Origin: Corticibacter populi
GTDB taxonomy: Bacteria > Pseudomonadota > Gammaproteobacteria > Burkholderiales > Burkholderiaceae_C
Reading direction: 5' to 3'
Assembly (NCBI RefSeq): GCF_004217315.1
Contig: NZ_SGWR01000004.1
Coordinates: 330,718 to 394,717 of the forward strand
DNA: 64,000 bases
The notes under the pieces: generated by a model
Database searches by the model: none
The model's input: the letters and a program-made list of their open reading frames with translations, nothing else
Told to the model about the DNA's origin: nothing
Part shown: one piece after another, positions 15,691-27,049 of the stretch
Layout: each line of letters opens with the position of its first letter
Position numbering within the stretch: the first letter of the stretch is position 1
Translations under genes and position numbers: made by a program

Positions 15691-16974
15691 CTAGGCCGGC
15701 CGGGCCAGCCCCAGATGCTCGCGCAGCGTGCGCCCGGTGTATTCGGTGCGGAACAGCCCGCGCCGCTGCAGCACCGGCACCACCTGCTCGACGAAATCCT
15801 CGATGCTGCCCGGCAGCGCCGGCGGCATCAGGTTGAAGCCATCGGCACCGCCCTCGCGCCACCAGCGCTCCATTTCGTCGGCAATCTGCTCGGGCGTACC
15901 GACCATGGTGCAATGGCCGCCGCCAGCGGCCAGGCGGCCGAGCAGTTGCCGCACGGTGGGTTGCTCCACCTCGATGATGCGCAGGATCGTCGCGTAGCGT
16001 CCCTGCGGACCGTGGTATTGCCCGATGGGCGGCAGCGCCGGCACCGGCGCGTCCAGCGCCCAGCCGCTGCAGTCCTGGCCGGTGAACATGCCGAGCTGCT
16101 GCAGCGAGGTTTCGGTGGGCAGAAGTTCATCGAGCGAGCGCTGTTTGGCGCGCGCCTCGGCATCGGTGGAGGCCACGTAGGTCACCAGCCCGGGCATGAT
16201 GGGCACCGCCGCCTGGCGGCCGGCGGCCCGCACGCGCGCCCTGACGTCGCGGCAATACGCCTGCGCGGCCGGCAGGTCGTAGGCCACGGCGTAGATCGCC
16301 TCGGCATGGCGCGCGGCCAGCGCGCGGCCCTGCTCGGAGGCGCCGGCCTGGAACATCACCGGGTGGCGCTGCGGCAGCGGCAGGCTGTTGAGCGGGCCGT
16401 CTACCAGGAAGTGCTCGCCCTGGTGCCGCAGAGGCCGCACTCTGGCGGCATCGGCGAAGTCGCCGGCGCGGTCGATGCGCAGCGCGTCGGCATCCCAGCT
16501 GTTCCACAGGCCCAGCACGGCCTGCGCGAACTCATCGGCGCGGCGGTAGCGCCAGTCGTGGTCGGGCATGGAGGCGTAGCCGTGGTTGCGCGCCTCGGCG
16601 TCGTACATCGAGGTGACCACGTTCCAGCCGGCGCGGCCGCCCGAGATGTGGTCCAGCGAGGCCAGCAGCCGGGCCGCATGGAACGGCGTGTAGAAAGTGC
16701 TGGAGATCGTGCTGACCAAGCCGATGCGCTCGGTGGCGCGCGCCATGGCGGCGAGCGCCGTCAGCGGCTCGAGCACCCAGAACGGGCAGTCGCTCACGTC
16801 GTAGGCGCTGTGGCCGTCGGCGAAGAACACGGCGTCGAACTTGCCGCGCTCGGCGATGCGGGCCAGCTCCTCGTAGTAGGCGATGTCGGCCAGGCGCTCG
16901 GCCGGCGAGGCCGGGTGGCGCCAGGCGGCGCGGTGGTGGCCGCAGCCAAGGATGAAGAGGTTCAGGTGCAGCAT
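15691..16974 (-). CDS. LLM-class flavin-dependent monooxygenase (NtaA/SnaA/DszA family)
   Basis: 427 residues of the bacterial luciferase-like TIM barrel, in the NtaA/SnaA/DszA branch. Markers are FDAVFFADG near residue 47, HISGGRAGWNVVTS near 110, HDWRYRRADEF, HPVMFQAGAS and TMVGTPEQIAD. These enzymes use reduced FMN and oxygen to attack C-S, C-N or C-C bonds; the substrate here is unknown. It is the second gene after a TPP riboswitch, 32 bases downstream of the SDR gene, suggesting a role tied to thiamine or its breakdown products. Confidence 0.88.
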   Translation of the reverse strand: MLHLNLFILGCGHHRAAWRHPASPAERLADIAYYEELARIAERGKFDAVFFADGHSAYDVSDCPFWVLEPLTALAAMARATERIGLVSTISSTFYTPFHAARLLASLDHISGGRAGWNVVTSMYDAEARNHGYASMPDHDWRYRRADEFAQAVLGLWNSWDADALRIDRAGDFADAARVRPLRHQGEHFLVDGPLNSLPLPQRHPVMFQAGASEQGRALAARHAEAIYAVAYDLPAAQAYCRDVRARVRAAGRQAAVPIMPGLVTYVASTDAEARAKQRSLDELLPTETSLQQLGMFTGQDCSGWALDAPVPALPPIGQYHGPQGRYATILRIIEVEQPTVRQLLGRLAAGGGHCTMVGTPEQIADEMERWWREGGADGFNLMPPALPGSIEDFVEQVVPVLQRRGLFRTEYTGRTLREHLGLARPA

Positions 16975-17006
16975 GGCGGTCCGGTTCTCTCTGCTCCCTG
17001 CCCGCC

Positions 17007-17813
17007 TCAGTTCTTCACCAGGCCGCCATCGACTACCAGATTCTGGCCGGTGATGGCGCGGGCCCAGGGCGACGCGAAGAACAGCACCGCGTCGGCGAAC
17101 TCATCCGGCGTGGTGACGTGGCGCAGCGGTGTGTTGGCGGCGATGAAGTCGAACACCGCCTCGGGCGTGGCCGCCGAGGCATCGGTGGTGCGCAGCAGGC
17201 CGCCTGAGAGCATGTTGACGGTGATGCCGTCGGGCCCCAGGTCCTGCGAGAGCGTGCGCGTCAGGGCCAGCAGCGCGGCCTTGGCGGCGGTGTAGTCGTG
17301 GTAGGGCACGACCGGGTTCTGCACGAGGTTGGTGCCGATGTGGACGATGCGCCCGAAGCCGAGCTGGCGCATGCCCGGCAGCGCCGCCTGCAGGGTGTTG
17401 AGGGCGGCGCGCACGCTGCCTTCGAATTGCTGGCTCATGCTCTGCCAGCGCAGCGCATCGGCATGCGGGCGGGCGTCGCCGTTGAAACTGAAGTTGGGCA
17501 GCGCGTTGTTGATTACCGTGGTGACGGGGCCGCCGAAGTGGCGTTCGGCCTCGCGCAGCAGATCCTGCACGGCCTGCGCGTCGCGCACATCGGCCTGCAG
17601 GGCCAGCGCGCGCCCGGGATGCTCGGCGGCGAGCGCGGCGGCAGCCTCGCTGCTTTCCAGGTAGTTGATGACGACCTTGGCGCCCTCGCGCAGGAAGGCG
17701 CGCGAGATGTGCGCGCCAAGGCCGCGCGCGCCGCCGGTGACGAGCACGGTCTGCTCGGCCAGTGGCAAGGCCCGCGCTGCAGGTCGGGAAGGGGTGGCAG
17801 TGGTGTGGCTCAT
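17007..17813 (-). CDS. Short-chain dehydrogenase/reductase under TPP riboswitch
   Basis: 268 residues of classical SDR fold: TGGARGLGAHI nucleotide-binding motif near residue 26, INNALP (NNA-type), and the catalytic YTAAK after HIGTN, where the usual Ser is replaced by Gly-Thr-Asn in the strand. C-terminal ITGQNLVVDGG is FabG-like. First gene of a two-gene operon with the flavin monooxygenase, and ~105 bases downstream of a TPP aptamer. Role unknown; a thiamine-related reduction is inferred from the context only. Confidence 0.87.
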   Translation of the reverse strand: MSHTTATPSRPAARALPLAEQTVLVTGGARGLGAHISRAFLREGAKVVINYLESSEAAAALAAEHPGRALALQADVRDAQAVQDLLREAERHFGGPVTTVINNALPNFSFNGDARPHADALRWQSMSQQFEGSVRAALNTLQAALPGMRQLGFGRIVHIGTNLVQNPVVPYHDYTAAKAALLALTRTLSQDLGPDGITVNMLSGGLLRTTDASAATPEAVFDFIAANTPLRHVTTPDEFADAVLFFASPWARAITGQNLVVDGGLVKN

Positions 17814-17917
17814 GGTCTTTCTCCTTGGCGCTTGGGTGACGAGGCAAGGCGAAAAGACCCGCGCAGGTTGATGGGGGAGCGGCCGCCCGGGCGGCGGGGC
17901 TGCTTCAACGTGCGCTC

Positions 17918-18022
17918 GACAATCCCTTCGCCAGTCTGAGCTGGATCAGGTTCAACGGGTGTGATCTCAGCCCCGCCGCCTGCCCGTCCGATGGGCGGGC
18001 CTTGCGCGGGACACCCCGTGTC
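17918..18022 (-). promoter_or_regulatory. TPP (THI-box) riboswitch
   Basis: On the minus strand the region contains the two hallmark blocks of the TPP aptamer: GGGGCTGAGATC followed by CACCCGTTGAACCTGATC, then CAGCTCAGACTGGCGAAGGGA. The 5' P1 strand is ACACGGGGTGTCCC. A variable P3a-type hairpin (GCCCGCCCATCGGACGGGC) sits before CTGAGA. It ends ~105 bases before the SDR start, so it should control the SDR-monooxygenase operon. Whether it acts on transcription or translation is not clear. Confidence 0.93.
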
Positions 18023-18091
18023 TGCTGTGTGTTCCGCCGGCATTGTAGGCCAGCGGCGGCCTTCGGTGAACGGTGCGGCGGCCGGCTCCGC

Positions 18092-19468
<1,377 letters not shown>

Positions 19469-19492
19469 CTATTGTCGCCGATGGCGCGGCGC

Positions 19493-20476
19493 TCAGGCCG
19501 AGGCGGGCGTGGTGGAGGCAGGTGTGGAGACGGCCGCCGCGTCGCCGAGCTTGAGGCCCTTGGGCAGCGGGAACTTGATGGTCTCCTCGATGCCGTCCAT
19601 CTTGCGCACCGCGACGGCGCCGAGCAGGCGCAGCCGCTCGATGACCTGCTGCACCAGCACCTCGGGGGCCGAGGCGCCGGCCGTCAGGCCCACGCTCTGG
19701 CGGCCTTCGAACCAGGCCGGCTGCAGCTCGCTGGCATCATCGACCATATAGGCGGGCGTGCCGAGCTTGACGGCCAGGTCGCGCAGGCGGTTGCTGTTGG
19801 AGCTGGTCGGGCTGCCGACGACGATCACCACATCCACCTGCCCACTGAGCTGCTTGACGGCGTCTTGCCGGTTCTGCGTGGCGTAGCAGATGTCCTGCTG
19901 CTTGGGCTGGCGGATGCCCGGGAAGCGCTCACGCACCGCGGCGGTGATGGCGGCGGCATCGTCGACCGACAGCGTGGTCTGCGTGACCACCGCCAGCCGC
20001 TCGGTCTGCGCCGGTTGCACGCGCGCGACGTCGGCGACGTCCTCGACGAGGTGGATGCCTTCGCTGAGCTGGCCCATCGTGCCCTCGACCTCGGGGTGGC
20101 CCTTGTGGCCGATCATGATGAATTCATAGCCTTCGCGGGCGAGCTTGGCCACTTCCACGTGCACCTTGGTCACCAGCGGGCAGGTGGCGTCGAAAATCCG
20201 GAAGCCGCGCGCCTTCGCCTCGTTCTGCACGGCCTTGCTGACGCCATGCGCGCTGAAGACCAGCGTGGCGCCGGGCGGCACGTCGGCGAGCTCCTCGATG
20301 AAAATGGCGCCCTTGGCCTTGAGCTCGCCGACGACGTGGGTGTTGTGCACGATTTCGTGGCGCACGTAGATCGGCGCGCCGAATTTCTCCAGCGCGCGTT
20401 CGACGATCTCGATGGCGCGGTCCACGCCGGCGCAGAAGCCGCGCGGCTCGGCCAGCACGATGTCGCGGGCGGTCAT
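19493..20476 (-). CDS. ispH: 4-hydroxy-3-methylbut-2-enyl diphosphate reductase
   Basis: 327 residues of the [4Fe-4S] reductase that makes IPP and DMAPP in the MEP pathway. The three cluster cysteines are visible in [14 protein letters not shown] and DICYATQ, with the substrate-binding HxxxxE and SNSNRL motifs. It follows fkpB by one base, the same pairing as in E. coli and many proteobacteria. Confidence 0.96.
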   Translation of the reverse strand: MTARDIVLAEPRGFCAGVDRAIEIVERALEKFGAPIYVRHEIVHNTHVVGELKAKGAIFIEELADVPPGATLVFSAHGVSKAVQNEAKARGFRIFDATCPLVTKVHVEVAKLAREGYEFIMIGHKGHPEVEGTMGQLSEGIHLVEDVADVARVQPAQTERLAVVTQTTLSVDDAAAITAAVRERFPGIRQPKQQDICYATQNRQDAVKQLSGQVDVVIVVGSPTSSNSNRLRDLAVKLGTPAYMVDDASELQPAWFEGRQSVGLTAGASAPEVLVQQVIERLRLLGAVAVRKMDGIEETIKFPLPKGLKLGDAAAVSTPASTTPASA

Positions 20477-20477
20477 C

Positions 20478-20945
20478 TCACAGCACCCCGATCAGCTGCA
20501 CCTCGAAGGTCACCGGGTGCCCCGCCAGAGGGTGGTTGAAGTCGAACAGCACCGCGCCGTCCTCGCGCACCTGCAGCACCGTGCCGGCGTAACTGCTGGC
20601 GCCATCGGGCGTCGGGAACTGCACCACGTCGCCCAGTGTGTAAGCCTCCTGCGGATCGCCCAGCTCGTCGAGCAGGCGGCGCGCCACCCACTGGCGCATC
20701 TCGGGGTTCTTGTCGCCAAAGGCTTCGCCCGAGGGAATCTCCCAGGTGGCGCGCTCGCCTTCGCGCATGCCCACCAGGCGGCGCTCCATGGCCGGCGAGA
20801 GTTCGCCCGCGCCCAGCGTCAGCGTCGAAGGCAGGCCGTCGAAGGTGTTGATGATGTCGCCCTCGGGGCCGGCCAGGCGGTAATGCAGCGTCAGGAAGGC
20901 GCCGTCCTCGACAGTGCGTGCGGGTGGGGTGGTTTGTGCCGACAT
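20478..20945 (-). CDS. fkpB: FKBP-type peptidyl-prolyl isomerase (SlpA/FkpB type)
   Basis: 155 residues with an SlyD/SlpA-like FKBP domain split by an insert-in-flap domain: FLTLHYRLA at the start, [20 protein letters not shown] (the FKBP loop), then PSGEAFGD and a final [14 protein letters not shown]. The His-rich tail of SlyD is absent. Start ATG 20945 (MSAQTTPP) chosen over an upstream frame extension. Operon with ispH. Confidence 0.92.
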   Translation of the reverse strand: MSAQTTPPARTVEDGAFLTLHYRLAGPEGDIINTFDGLPSTLTLGAGELSPAMERRLVGMREGERATWEIPSGEAFGDKNPEMRQWVARRLLDELGDPQEAYTLGDVVQFPTPDGASSYAGTVLQVREDGAVLFDFNHPLAGHPVTFEVQLIGVL

Positions 20946-21040
20946 GGTGTGGTCTTGCCGTCTTGAATACACTTGGGCCTGCATTGTACGTTTGACCCTG
21001 CCGCCAGCCCTGCTGCCTGTCTCTAGCCCCCAGCAATGCC

Positions 21041-21771
21041 ATGTCTTTCAAGGACCTGCCCGCCGATGCCCGCCCGCGCGAGAAACTGCTCGCGCGTGGT
21101 GCCGCCGCGCTCTCGGACACCGAGCTGCTGGCCATCCTGCTGCGCACCGGCATTGCCGGCCGCGGCGTGCTGGCGCTGGCCGATGACCTTTTGCAAATGC
21201 CCGGCACCACCAAGGCGGGCGATGATGGCGATGCCGCAGGCACTGCCGCTGGTGGCTTCGGGGGGCTGGCCGGCCTGTTGCAGGCGAGCGCCGGGATCTG
21301 GCGCGCATCAAGGGCCTGGGGCCGGCCAAGCGCGCCGAACTGCTGGCGGTGATGGAACTGGCCCGGCGCGCGCTGGCGCAGCAGCTGCGGCAGCAGGACG
21401 CGCTGCAGTCGCCAAAGGCCGTGCGCGACTATGTGCAGGCGCACCTGGGCCACAAGCGCCACGAGGTGTTTGCCGTGCTGTTCCTCGACAGCCAGTTGCG
21501 CCTGATCGTGCTCGAGGAGCTGTTTCGCGGCACGCTCACGCAGACCAGCGTCTACCCGCGCGAGATCGCGCTGCGGGCCCTGCAACTGCATGCGCACGCG
21601 CTGATCCTGGCGCACAACCACCCTAGCGGCGAACTGGCACCTTCCGCCGCGGATCTCGACATCACGCGGCGCATCCGCGACGCCATGGCCCTGCTGGACG
21701 TGCGCGTGCTCGACCACATCATCGTCACACAGGGCGGCAGCCTGTCGCTGGCCGAGCGGGGGCTGCTGTGA
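21041..21771 (+). pseudogene. radC: RadC (JAB-domain) gene with a frameshift
   Basis: The N-terminal UPF0758 part ([32 protein letters not shown]) is read from 21041, but the frame shifts near 21290, where GCCGGGATCTGG should read with one more G to give [19 protein letters not shown]. The C-terminal JAMM domain is intact in the next frame: [14 protein letters not shown] and the LDHIIV strand. The region around residue 60-75 ([13 protein letters not shown]) is also unusual. This is either a real one-base deletion or a sequence error. The product would lack a complete protein unless frameshifting occurs. Confidence 0.85.
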
Positions 21772-22463
21772 GCGAGCATGGACGTGGACGCCAGCCTTCG
21801 CGGGGCGCCGCCGTGCGCGTGCACGCACTCTCGGACCTCAAGCAGGTCTCGGCGGTATTGCGCCTGCAGCGCGAGGCCGAGGCGCAGCGCCGCGAGGCCG
21901 AACGGCAGCGCCAGCAGGCCATCGAGGCCGAGCGCAACCTGTTTCGCAGCCACATTCGCGCCAGCATGGGCCCTGTCACACCGCTGCGCGCGCCCGAGCG
22001 GGTGCCACTGGCGCCGGAGCCTGTGCCGCCTCTGCCGCTGCAACTGCAGCTCGACGAGCAGCGCGCGCTGCTCGAATCGATCAGCGACGACTTCGACGTC
22101 AGTTCGCTGCTCGACACCGACGAGGCATTGAGTTACCGCCAGCCGGGCGTTCCTCCGGACGTGGCGCGCCGGCTGCGCATGGGGCACTGGAGCATCCAGG
22201 CCTCGCTCGACCTGCATGGCCTGCGCCTCGACGAGGCGCGCGAGGCGCTGGGTGCCTTCATCCGCCACCAGTACAAGCGCGGCGTGCGCTGTGTGCGCGT
22301 CATCCACGGCAAGGGGCTGGGCTCGCCCGGCCGCGTGCCGGTGCTCAAGACCAGGGTGCAGCGCTGGCTGGTGCAGAAGAGCGAAGTGCTGGCCTTCGTG
22401 CAGGCGCGTGCCAGCGAGGGCGGTGCCGGCGCGGTGGTGGTGTTGCTCGACCGCAGCCGCTGA
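21768..22463 (+). CDS. Smr/MutS2-domain protein
   Basis: 231 residues from a GTG that overlaps the radC stop (GTGA), so translation is probably coupled. Residues ~30-65 form a charged helix ([17 protein letters not shown]). The C-terminal Smr domain has [13 protein letters not shown] and [12 protein letters not shown], the conserved DLHG and HGxG motifs of the nicking-nuclease-like fold. Members act on branched DNA or stalled ribosomes; the role of this stand-alone type is not established. Confidence 0.9.
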   Translation: MSEHGRGRQPSRGAAVRVHALSDLKQVSAVLRLQREAEAQRREAERQRQQAIEAERNLFRSHIRASMGPVTPLRAPERVPLAPEPVPPLPLQLQLDEQRALLESISDDFDVSSLLDTDEALSYRQPGVPPDVARRLRMGHWSIQASLDLHGLRLDEAREALGAFIRHQYKRGVRCVRVIHGKGLGSPGRVPVLKTRVQRWLVQKSEVLAFVQARASEGGAGAVVVLLDRSR

Positions 22464-22624
22464 CTTCGAGGTTGATGCGGCCGGTGCGGCCGGTTCATTG
22501 CCGCATACCGCAGCGCAGCCACCGGGATTTCGACACGGGCATCGGCGGCGCGCACCGATATCATGGGGAGAAGGTGCCGCTGCGGCACGCGTACCGACGA
22601 CCGACCCAGCAAACCGGAGGCCGT

Positions 22625-23443
22625 ATGACCCAGGAGGAGACCCAGGTAGCGCTCAGTGCCATTCCCGAGACCATGTTGTGGACCCTGCACAACCGCGCCT
22701 GCGAGTCGATGCGCGCCGATGCCATGTTCCACGACCCGCACGCCGAGCGCATCTACCGCAGCATCCGTTATGACTACCGGCGCCATTTCGGCGAACCCGA
22801 CTCCTCGCACGCCGTGCGGGCGTTGATGTTCGACGAGGTGATGGGCCACTGGCTGGCACGTCATCCCGGCAGCACCGTGGTCGAGCTCGGCTGTGGACTG
22901 GAAACCCAGTGCCTGCGGCTGGACGACGGCCGGGTCCAATGGCTGAGCGTCGATGTGCCCGAGGCCATGGCGGTGCGCGAGCGTTTCATCCGGCCGCAGG
23001 GCCGGCTGCGCCACTGGCACGGCTGTGCGCTCGAAGGTGGCTGGATGGCGCTGGTCGATGCGGACAAACCTGTGTTCGTCAGCGCGCAGGGGCTTTTGAT
23101 GTACTTCACCGAGGAGCAGGTACGCGGCCTGCTCGGCGCCATCATGGCGCGCTTTCCCGGCGTGGAGATGATGTTCGACATCGTGCCGCTCTGGGCGGTG
23201 CGCCTGACCAACAGCCCCGGCGGACTCTGGAAGACCAGCCATTACCGCGTGCCACCCATGCACTGGGGTATTGGCGGCCATGCGGTGGGGCCTTTGCTCA
23301 AGCGCTGGTTTCCGCAGATCGCCGAGGTGCGCTGGCTGCCTTATCGGCATTACCGGCCCATGCCCGACTGGTACCTGCAGTGGCTGCAGGCCATGCCGTG
23401 GACGCACGAGCAATTGCCCGGCATGGTGCATGTGCGCACCTGA
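22625..23443 (+). CDS. Leucine carboxyl methyltransferase-family O-methyltransferase (TcmP-like)
   Basis: 272 residues with the LCM-family SAM pocket [13 protein letters not shown] near residue 83, the acidic SVDVPEAM next, and [11 protein letters not shown]. The family includes TcmP-like polyketide methyltransferases and many uncharacterised bacterial members; substrate is unknown. ATG 22625 has a good ribosome site (CCGGAGG). Its TGA stop (23441-23443) is contiguous with repeat copy B. Confidence 0.82.
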   Translation: MTQEETQVALSAIPETMLWTLHNRACESMRADAMFHDPHAERIYRSIRYDYRRHFGEPDSSHAVRALMFDEVMGHWLARHPGSTVVELGCGLETQCLRLDDGRVQWLSVDVPEAMAVRERFIRPQGRLRHWHGCALEGGWMALVDADKPVFVSAQGLLMYFTEEQVRGLLGAIMARFPGVEMMFDIVPLWAVRLTNSPGGLWKTSHYRVPPMHWGIGGHAVGPLLKRWFPQIAEVRWLPYRHYRPMPDWYLQWLQAMPWTHEQLPGMVHVRT

Positions 23444-23541
23444 GAACCTGTCGACGATCTTTCCATCGGTCACGCGGGAGGTCGAAAATGCCGTGGGCAA
23501 GGAGGGCAACGCGGTCCATGGAACGATCGGAAACAGGTTCT
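23443..23541. repeat. Palindromic-ended repeat, copy B (internally deleted, 99 bp)
   Basis: Left arm AGAACCTGTCGACGATCTTT and right end CGATCGGAAACAGGTTCT match the family ends; the interior keeps the GGAGGTCGAAAATGC-GTGGGCAAG segment but lacks ~170 bp. It is the most decayed copy. It fills most of the gap between the methyltransferase stop and mnmA. Confidence 0.85.
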
Positions 23542-23609
23542 CAGCTGTGCACCGGGCCCCATTGCCCCCGCATCGGCAGGCGTGCGCCGGGCGGCGGATA
23601 ATGGGCGCC

Positions 23610-24782
23610 ATGGCAAACAAGCATCGCATCGTGGTGGGATTGAGCGGCGGCGTCGATTCCGCCGTCAGCGCCTGGCTGCTCAAGCAGGCCGGGCACGAGG
23701 TCGTGGGCATCTTCATGAAGAACTGGGAGGATGACGACGACAACGAGTACTGCTCCAGCCGCCAGGATTTTCTGGATGCCGCTGCCGTGGCCGACGTCAT
23801 CGGCATCGAGATCGAGCACGTCAATTTCGCCGCCGAGTACAAGGACCGCGTGTTCGCCGAGTTCCTGCGCGAATACCAGGCCGGCCGCACGCCCAACCCC
23901 GACGTGCTGTGCAACGCCGAGATCAAGTTCAAGGCTTTTCTCGACCATGCCATGCGGCTGGGCGCCGAGCGCATCGCCACCGGTCACTACGCGCGGGCGC
24001 GTTTCGACGCCGCAAGTGGCTTGCACCAGTTGCTCAAAGGCGTCGATCCGGGCAAGGACCAAAGCTATTTCCTGCACCGGTTGTCGCAGGCGCAATTGAG
24101 CAAAACACTGTTTCCGGTCGGCGAAATCCACAAGCGCGAGGTACGCCGCATCGCCGAAGAAATTGGCCTGCCCAACGCCAGGAAGAAGGATTCGACCGGC
24201 ATCTGCTTCATTGGCGAGCGGCCGTTCCGCGAGTTTCTGAGCCGCTACATCGCGCACCAACCCGGCGCCATCCTGGACGAGAAGGGGCGCCAGATCGGCA
24301 GGCACGTCGGGCTGTCGTTCTACACGCTGGGCCAGCGCCAGGGACTGGGCATCGGCGGCATCAAGGACAAGGGCGCACCGCGCGGTGGTGGCGAGCACCA
24401 GCCCTGGTTCGTCGCTGCCAAGGATATCCAGCGCAACACGCTGCATGTGGTGCAGGGCCATGACCACCCGGATCTGCTCTCGCACCGGCTCCGGGCCGGC
24501 CAACCCAGCTGGATCGCCGGCGCCGCCCCGCTGCCGGGTACCTACGCCGCCAAGACCCGTTATCGCCAGGCCGATGCCGCCTGCGCCTTGGCCTTCGATG
24601 GCGAGGCTGGCGACTTCACGCTCGATTTCGACCAGGCGCAATGGGCGGTGACGCCCGGCCAGTCGGCGGTGCTGTACGACGGCGAGGTGTGCCTGGGCGG
24701 CGGCATCATCGAAGCGGTGCCGGTGCCGGTGCCGGTGCCGGTGCGGCAGCAAGAGGCCCTGGCAGTCCCTGCCGGCGGCTGA
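23610..24782 (+). CDS. mnmA: tRNA-specific 2-thiouridylase MnmA
   Basis: 390 residues. PP-loop [15 protein letters not shown] at the N-terminus, the nucleophilic Cys in [12 protein letters not shown], and the second Cys in [12 protein letters not shown], with GHYAR and DQSYFL between. It makes s2U34 in tRNA-Lys, Glu and Gln using sulfur relayed from IscS. ATG 23610 is preferred; an in-frame ATG lies 9 bases upstream. The C-terminus carries a [10 protein letters not shown] run from a hexanucleotide repeat. Confidence 0.95.
   Translation: MANKHRIVVGLSGGVDSAVSAWLLKQAGHEVVGIFMKNWEDDDDNEYCSSRQDFLDAAAVADVIGIEIEHVNFAAEYKDRVFAEFLREYQAGRTPNPDVLCNAEIKFKAFLDHAMRLGAERIATGHYARARFDAASGLHQLLKGVDPGKDQSYFLHRLSQAQLSKTLFPVGEIHKREVRRIAEEIGLPNARKKDSTGICFIGERPFREFLSRYIAHQPGAILDEKGRQIGRHVGLSFYTLGQRQGLGIGGIKDKGAPRGGGEHQPWFVAAKDIQRNTLHVVQGHDHPDLLSHRLRAGQPSWIAGAAPLPGTYAAKTRYRQADAACALAFDGEAGDFTLDFDQAQWAVTPGQSAVLYDGEVCLGGGIIEAVPVPVPVPVRQQEALAVPAGG
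24713..24745. repeat. GCCGGT microsatellite inside mnmA 3' end
   Basis: About five consecutive GGTGCC/GCCGGT units give the Pro-Val run near the MnmA C-terminus. Prone to length change, but in multiples of six bases so the frame is kept. Confidence 0.8.
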
Positions 24783-24852
24783 CGGGGACCGGTTTCGTCA
24801 AGGGCCGGCTTGCCGAGGGCTGCGGCACACCGGCATGCCGGTACGGCCTTGT

Positions 24853-25917
24853 TCATTCGGCACGGATATGGCCGCGCGTGATGATGCCTTCGTAGGTCTT
24901 CGCTTGCTCTGCCAGATAGGCCGAGAAGGCGGCGGGGCCGAGTCCCTCGGGATCGACACCGGTGGCCGCGAAGTTCTGGCGGACGTCTTCCAGGGTGAGG
25001 ATGTCCTGCAAGGCGGCATCGAGCCTTTCGATGCGCTCCGCAGGGGTTCCGCGTGGGGCAAACACGCCTGTCCAGACGCGGGCGTTGGCGCCTTGCCAGG
25101 CGGGGACGGTCGCGCCGAGCGGGGCGACTTCGGGCATGGCGGGCGAGGGCTTGTCGTCGAGCACGCCGAAGACCTGCAGCTTGCCGGCCCTGGCCTGCTC
25201 GATCAGCATGGACAGGGGCAGCACCGCCAGCTCGATCTGGTTGCCGGCCAGATCGGTGAGCACCTGCGTGCCCATGCGGTAGGGGGCGTGCACCATGTCG
25301 ATCTGGCCGCTTTGTTTGAGCAGTTCGCCAGCCAGGTGCAGGGAGGTGCCGACGCCGGTGGTTGCGTAGCTGTATTGCCCTGGGTGAGCCTGCAGATCGG
25401 CATGGAGTTCGCCGGCCGTGAGGTGTGAGAGCGCGGGTTTGCCAGCCAGCGCCAGGGGTTGTGATCCCAGCAGCGTGACCGGCGCGAGATCCTGCTGTCC
25501 ATCGTATGGAACCGTGGCGGGCGTGACCATCTTCGCGATCAGTATGGCGCTTTCGACCGACAGCAGCAGCGTGTGGCCGTCCGCAGTGGCGCGAACGGCT
25601 TTTTGCGTGCCGATGACGCCGCCGGCACCCGAGATGTTCTCGATCACCACGGGCTGACCGAGCCGCCTGGCCAGTTCCGGGGCTATCCAGCGTGCCATCA
25701 CGTCGACGTTGCCGCCTGCGGCATAGGGCACGATCAGGGTGACGGGCCGCGTCGGCCATGGCGCGGCGGCAGGGCGCTCCTGCGCGCCGGTTGGCGTGGA
25801 GAGGATCGCCAGGCCGGCGATGGTGGCCATGAGTGCAAGACCGCGGCGCAGTGCGCGGGGAATGATGGTGGCTGGGGGCATGGAGGCTACTCCTGGTGGG
25901 TTCTGTTCGGGTTTCAT
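24853..25917 (-). CDS. Bug-family (tripartite tricarboxylate) solute receptor
   Basis: 354 residues: N-terminal signal peptide (RRGLALMATIAGLAILSTPTGA) and a Bug/TctC periplasmic receptor with WPTRPVTLIVPYAAGG, ADGHTLLL and FGVFAPRGTP-type features (WTGVFAPRGTPAERI). Bug receptors bind small organic acids and feed TctAB or signal pathways; no tctAB genes are here. The ATG overlaps the stop of the adenosine-deaminase-like gene (ATGA), so it is the last gene of that operon. Confidence 0.9.
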   Translation of the reverse strand: MKPEQNPPGVASMPPATIIPRALRRGLALMATIAGLAILSTPTGAQERPAAAPWPTRPVTLIVPYAAGGNVDVMARWIAPELARRLGQPVVIENISGAGGVIGTQKAVRATADGHTLLLSVESAILIAKMVTPATVPYDGQQDLAPVTLLGSQPLALAGKPALSHLTAGELHADLQAHPGQYSYATTGVGTSLHLAGELLKQSGQIDMVHAPYRMGTQVLTDLAGNQIELAVLPLSMLIEQARAGKLQVFGVLDDKPSPAMPEVAPLGATVPAWQGANARVWTGVFAPRGTPAERIERLDAALQDILTLEDVRQNFAATGVDPEGLGPAAFSAYLAEQAKTYEGIITRGHIRAE

Positions 25918-26993
25918 GGCCGCGCGGCCATGGCGGGCGCGGCATCCAGTACCGCAATCTCGCGCTCGAAGCGCTGGCGCAGCGCGTGTTTGGCATCGTC
26001 GTCAAGCCAGCAGGCATCGACGCCGGCGAGGCTGAACCGGCAGGCCTCGCTCCAGCCCCAGCCGCAGGCCTGCAGCACGGTGGCGTAGTTGTGGTTGAGG
26101 TTCGTATGGAACATCGCCGGATCGTCGGTGTTGAGGGTGAGCGGAAGGCCGGCGTCCGCCATCGCGCGGATGTTTTGCAGGCGGTGGTGCTGGCGCTGCT
26201 TCACGCTGGTCACGCCGCAGACGCAGAAATACACGCCGCGCTCGCGTGCGCGCTGCAGGCCCTCCTGGCTGGCCAGCAGGTTGTAGCCATGGTCGAGCCG
26301 GTCGCAGCCCATCAGCTCGATGCAGTCATCGACGTTCGAAGGCGGCGCTTCCGCCAGCGTCTGGTTGTCCTCGCAGACGTGGGCCGTCCGCCGCAGGCCT
26401 GCGCGGCCGGCGCGCTGGAACAGCGCTGCCATGGCCGCCGGGCTGGCAGCGCGCTCGGGGCCGTCCAGGCCGATGCCCACCACCAGTTCGTGGCGCAGCG
26501 ACAGCACGTCGTCGATGGCTTGCTCGGCGCTGTCCATGGGCAGGCCGCGGTCCAGCGCGGCGATCAGGAGTGCCGAGCAATCGAAGTCGCGGCGCGCCGC
26601 CTGGACGCCGGCGGCCAGCCCTTCCAGCTGCACCCGGTAGGGCACGCCGGTGGGCATGAAGTACTGCGGGTTGAAAGACATCTCGACATGGCGCGCACCG
26701 CTGCAGGCCGCATCCTCGATCGCTTCATAGGCGATGCGTTCGAAGTCGGCCGCCTGGCGCACCGCCTGCGCGCCCAGGCGCAGCACATCGATGAAGTCGT
26801 AGAAATCGCGGTATTGGTAGAGTGTCTCCACCGGGCGTGGCAAGGCCAGGCCATGGCGTGTCGCCAATTCGGCCAGGGTGGCGGGACGCAGTGCGCCGGC
26901 CAGGTGGAGGTGCAGATCGACCTTGGGCAGGCGAGGCAGGCGCCGCGCGAGTTCAGGGGCGCTGGGCGGGGGGCTGCTGTGGGTTGGGGTCAT
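25914..26993 (-). CDS. Adenosine deaminase-family protein
   Basis: 359 residues of the metallo-dependent hydrolase barrel: VDLHLHLAGAL (zinc HxH), LDGPER, AHVCED (His and the catalytic Glu in place of the usual HAGE), DRLDHG and LNTDDPAMF (the Asp pair). Zinc-dependent deamination of adenosine, adenine or a related compound is expected; HVCED in place of HAGE suggests the adenine/other-substrate branch. Operon: lysR, this gene, Bug receptor. Confidence 0.85.
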   Translation of the reverse strand: MTPTHSSPPPSAPELARRLPRLPKVDLHLHLAGALRPATLAELATRHGLALPRPVETLYQYRDFYDFIDVLRLGAQAVRQAADFERIAYEAIEDAACSGARHVEMSFNPQYFMPTGVPYRVQLEGLAAGVQAARRDFDCSALLIAALDRGLPMDSAEQAIDDVLSLRHELVVGIGLDGPERAASPAAMAALFQRAGRAGLRRTAHVCEDNQTLAEAPPSNVDDCIELMGCDRLDHGYNLLASQEGLQRARERGVYFCVCGVTSVKQRQHHRLQNIRAMADAGLPLTLNTDDPAMFHTNLNHNYATVLQACGWGWSEACRFSLAGVDACWLDDDAKHALRQRFEREIAVLDAAPAMAARP

Positions 26994-27049
26994 GGCGCCG
27001 ACTGTATCGGCGCGGCATGCTGCGTCCCAGAGCCATGCTGTGCTCCAGG

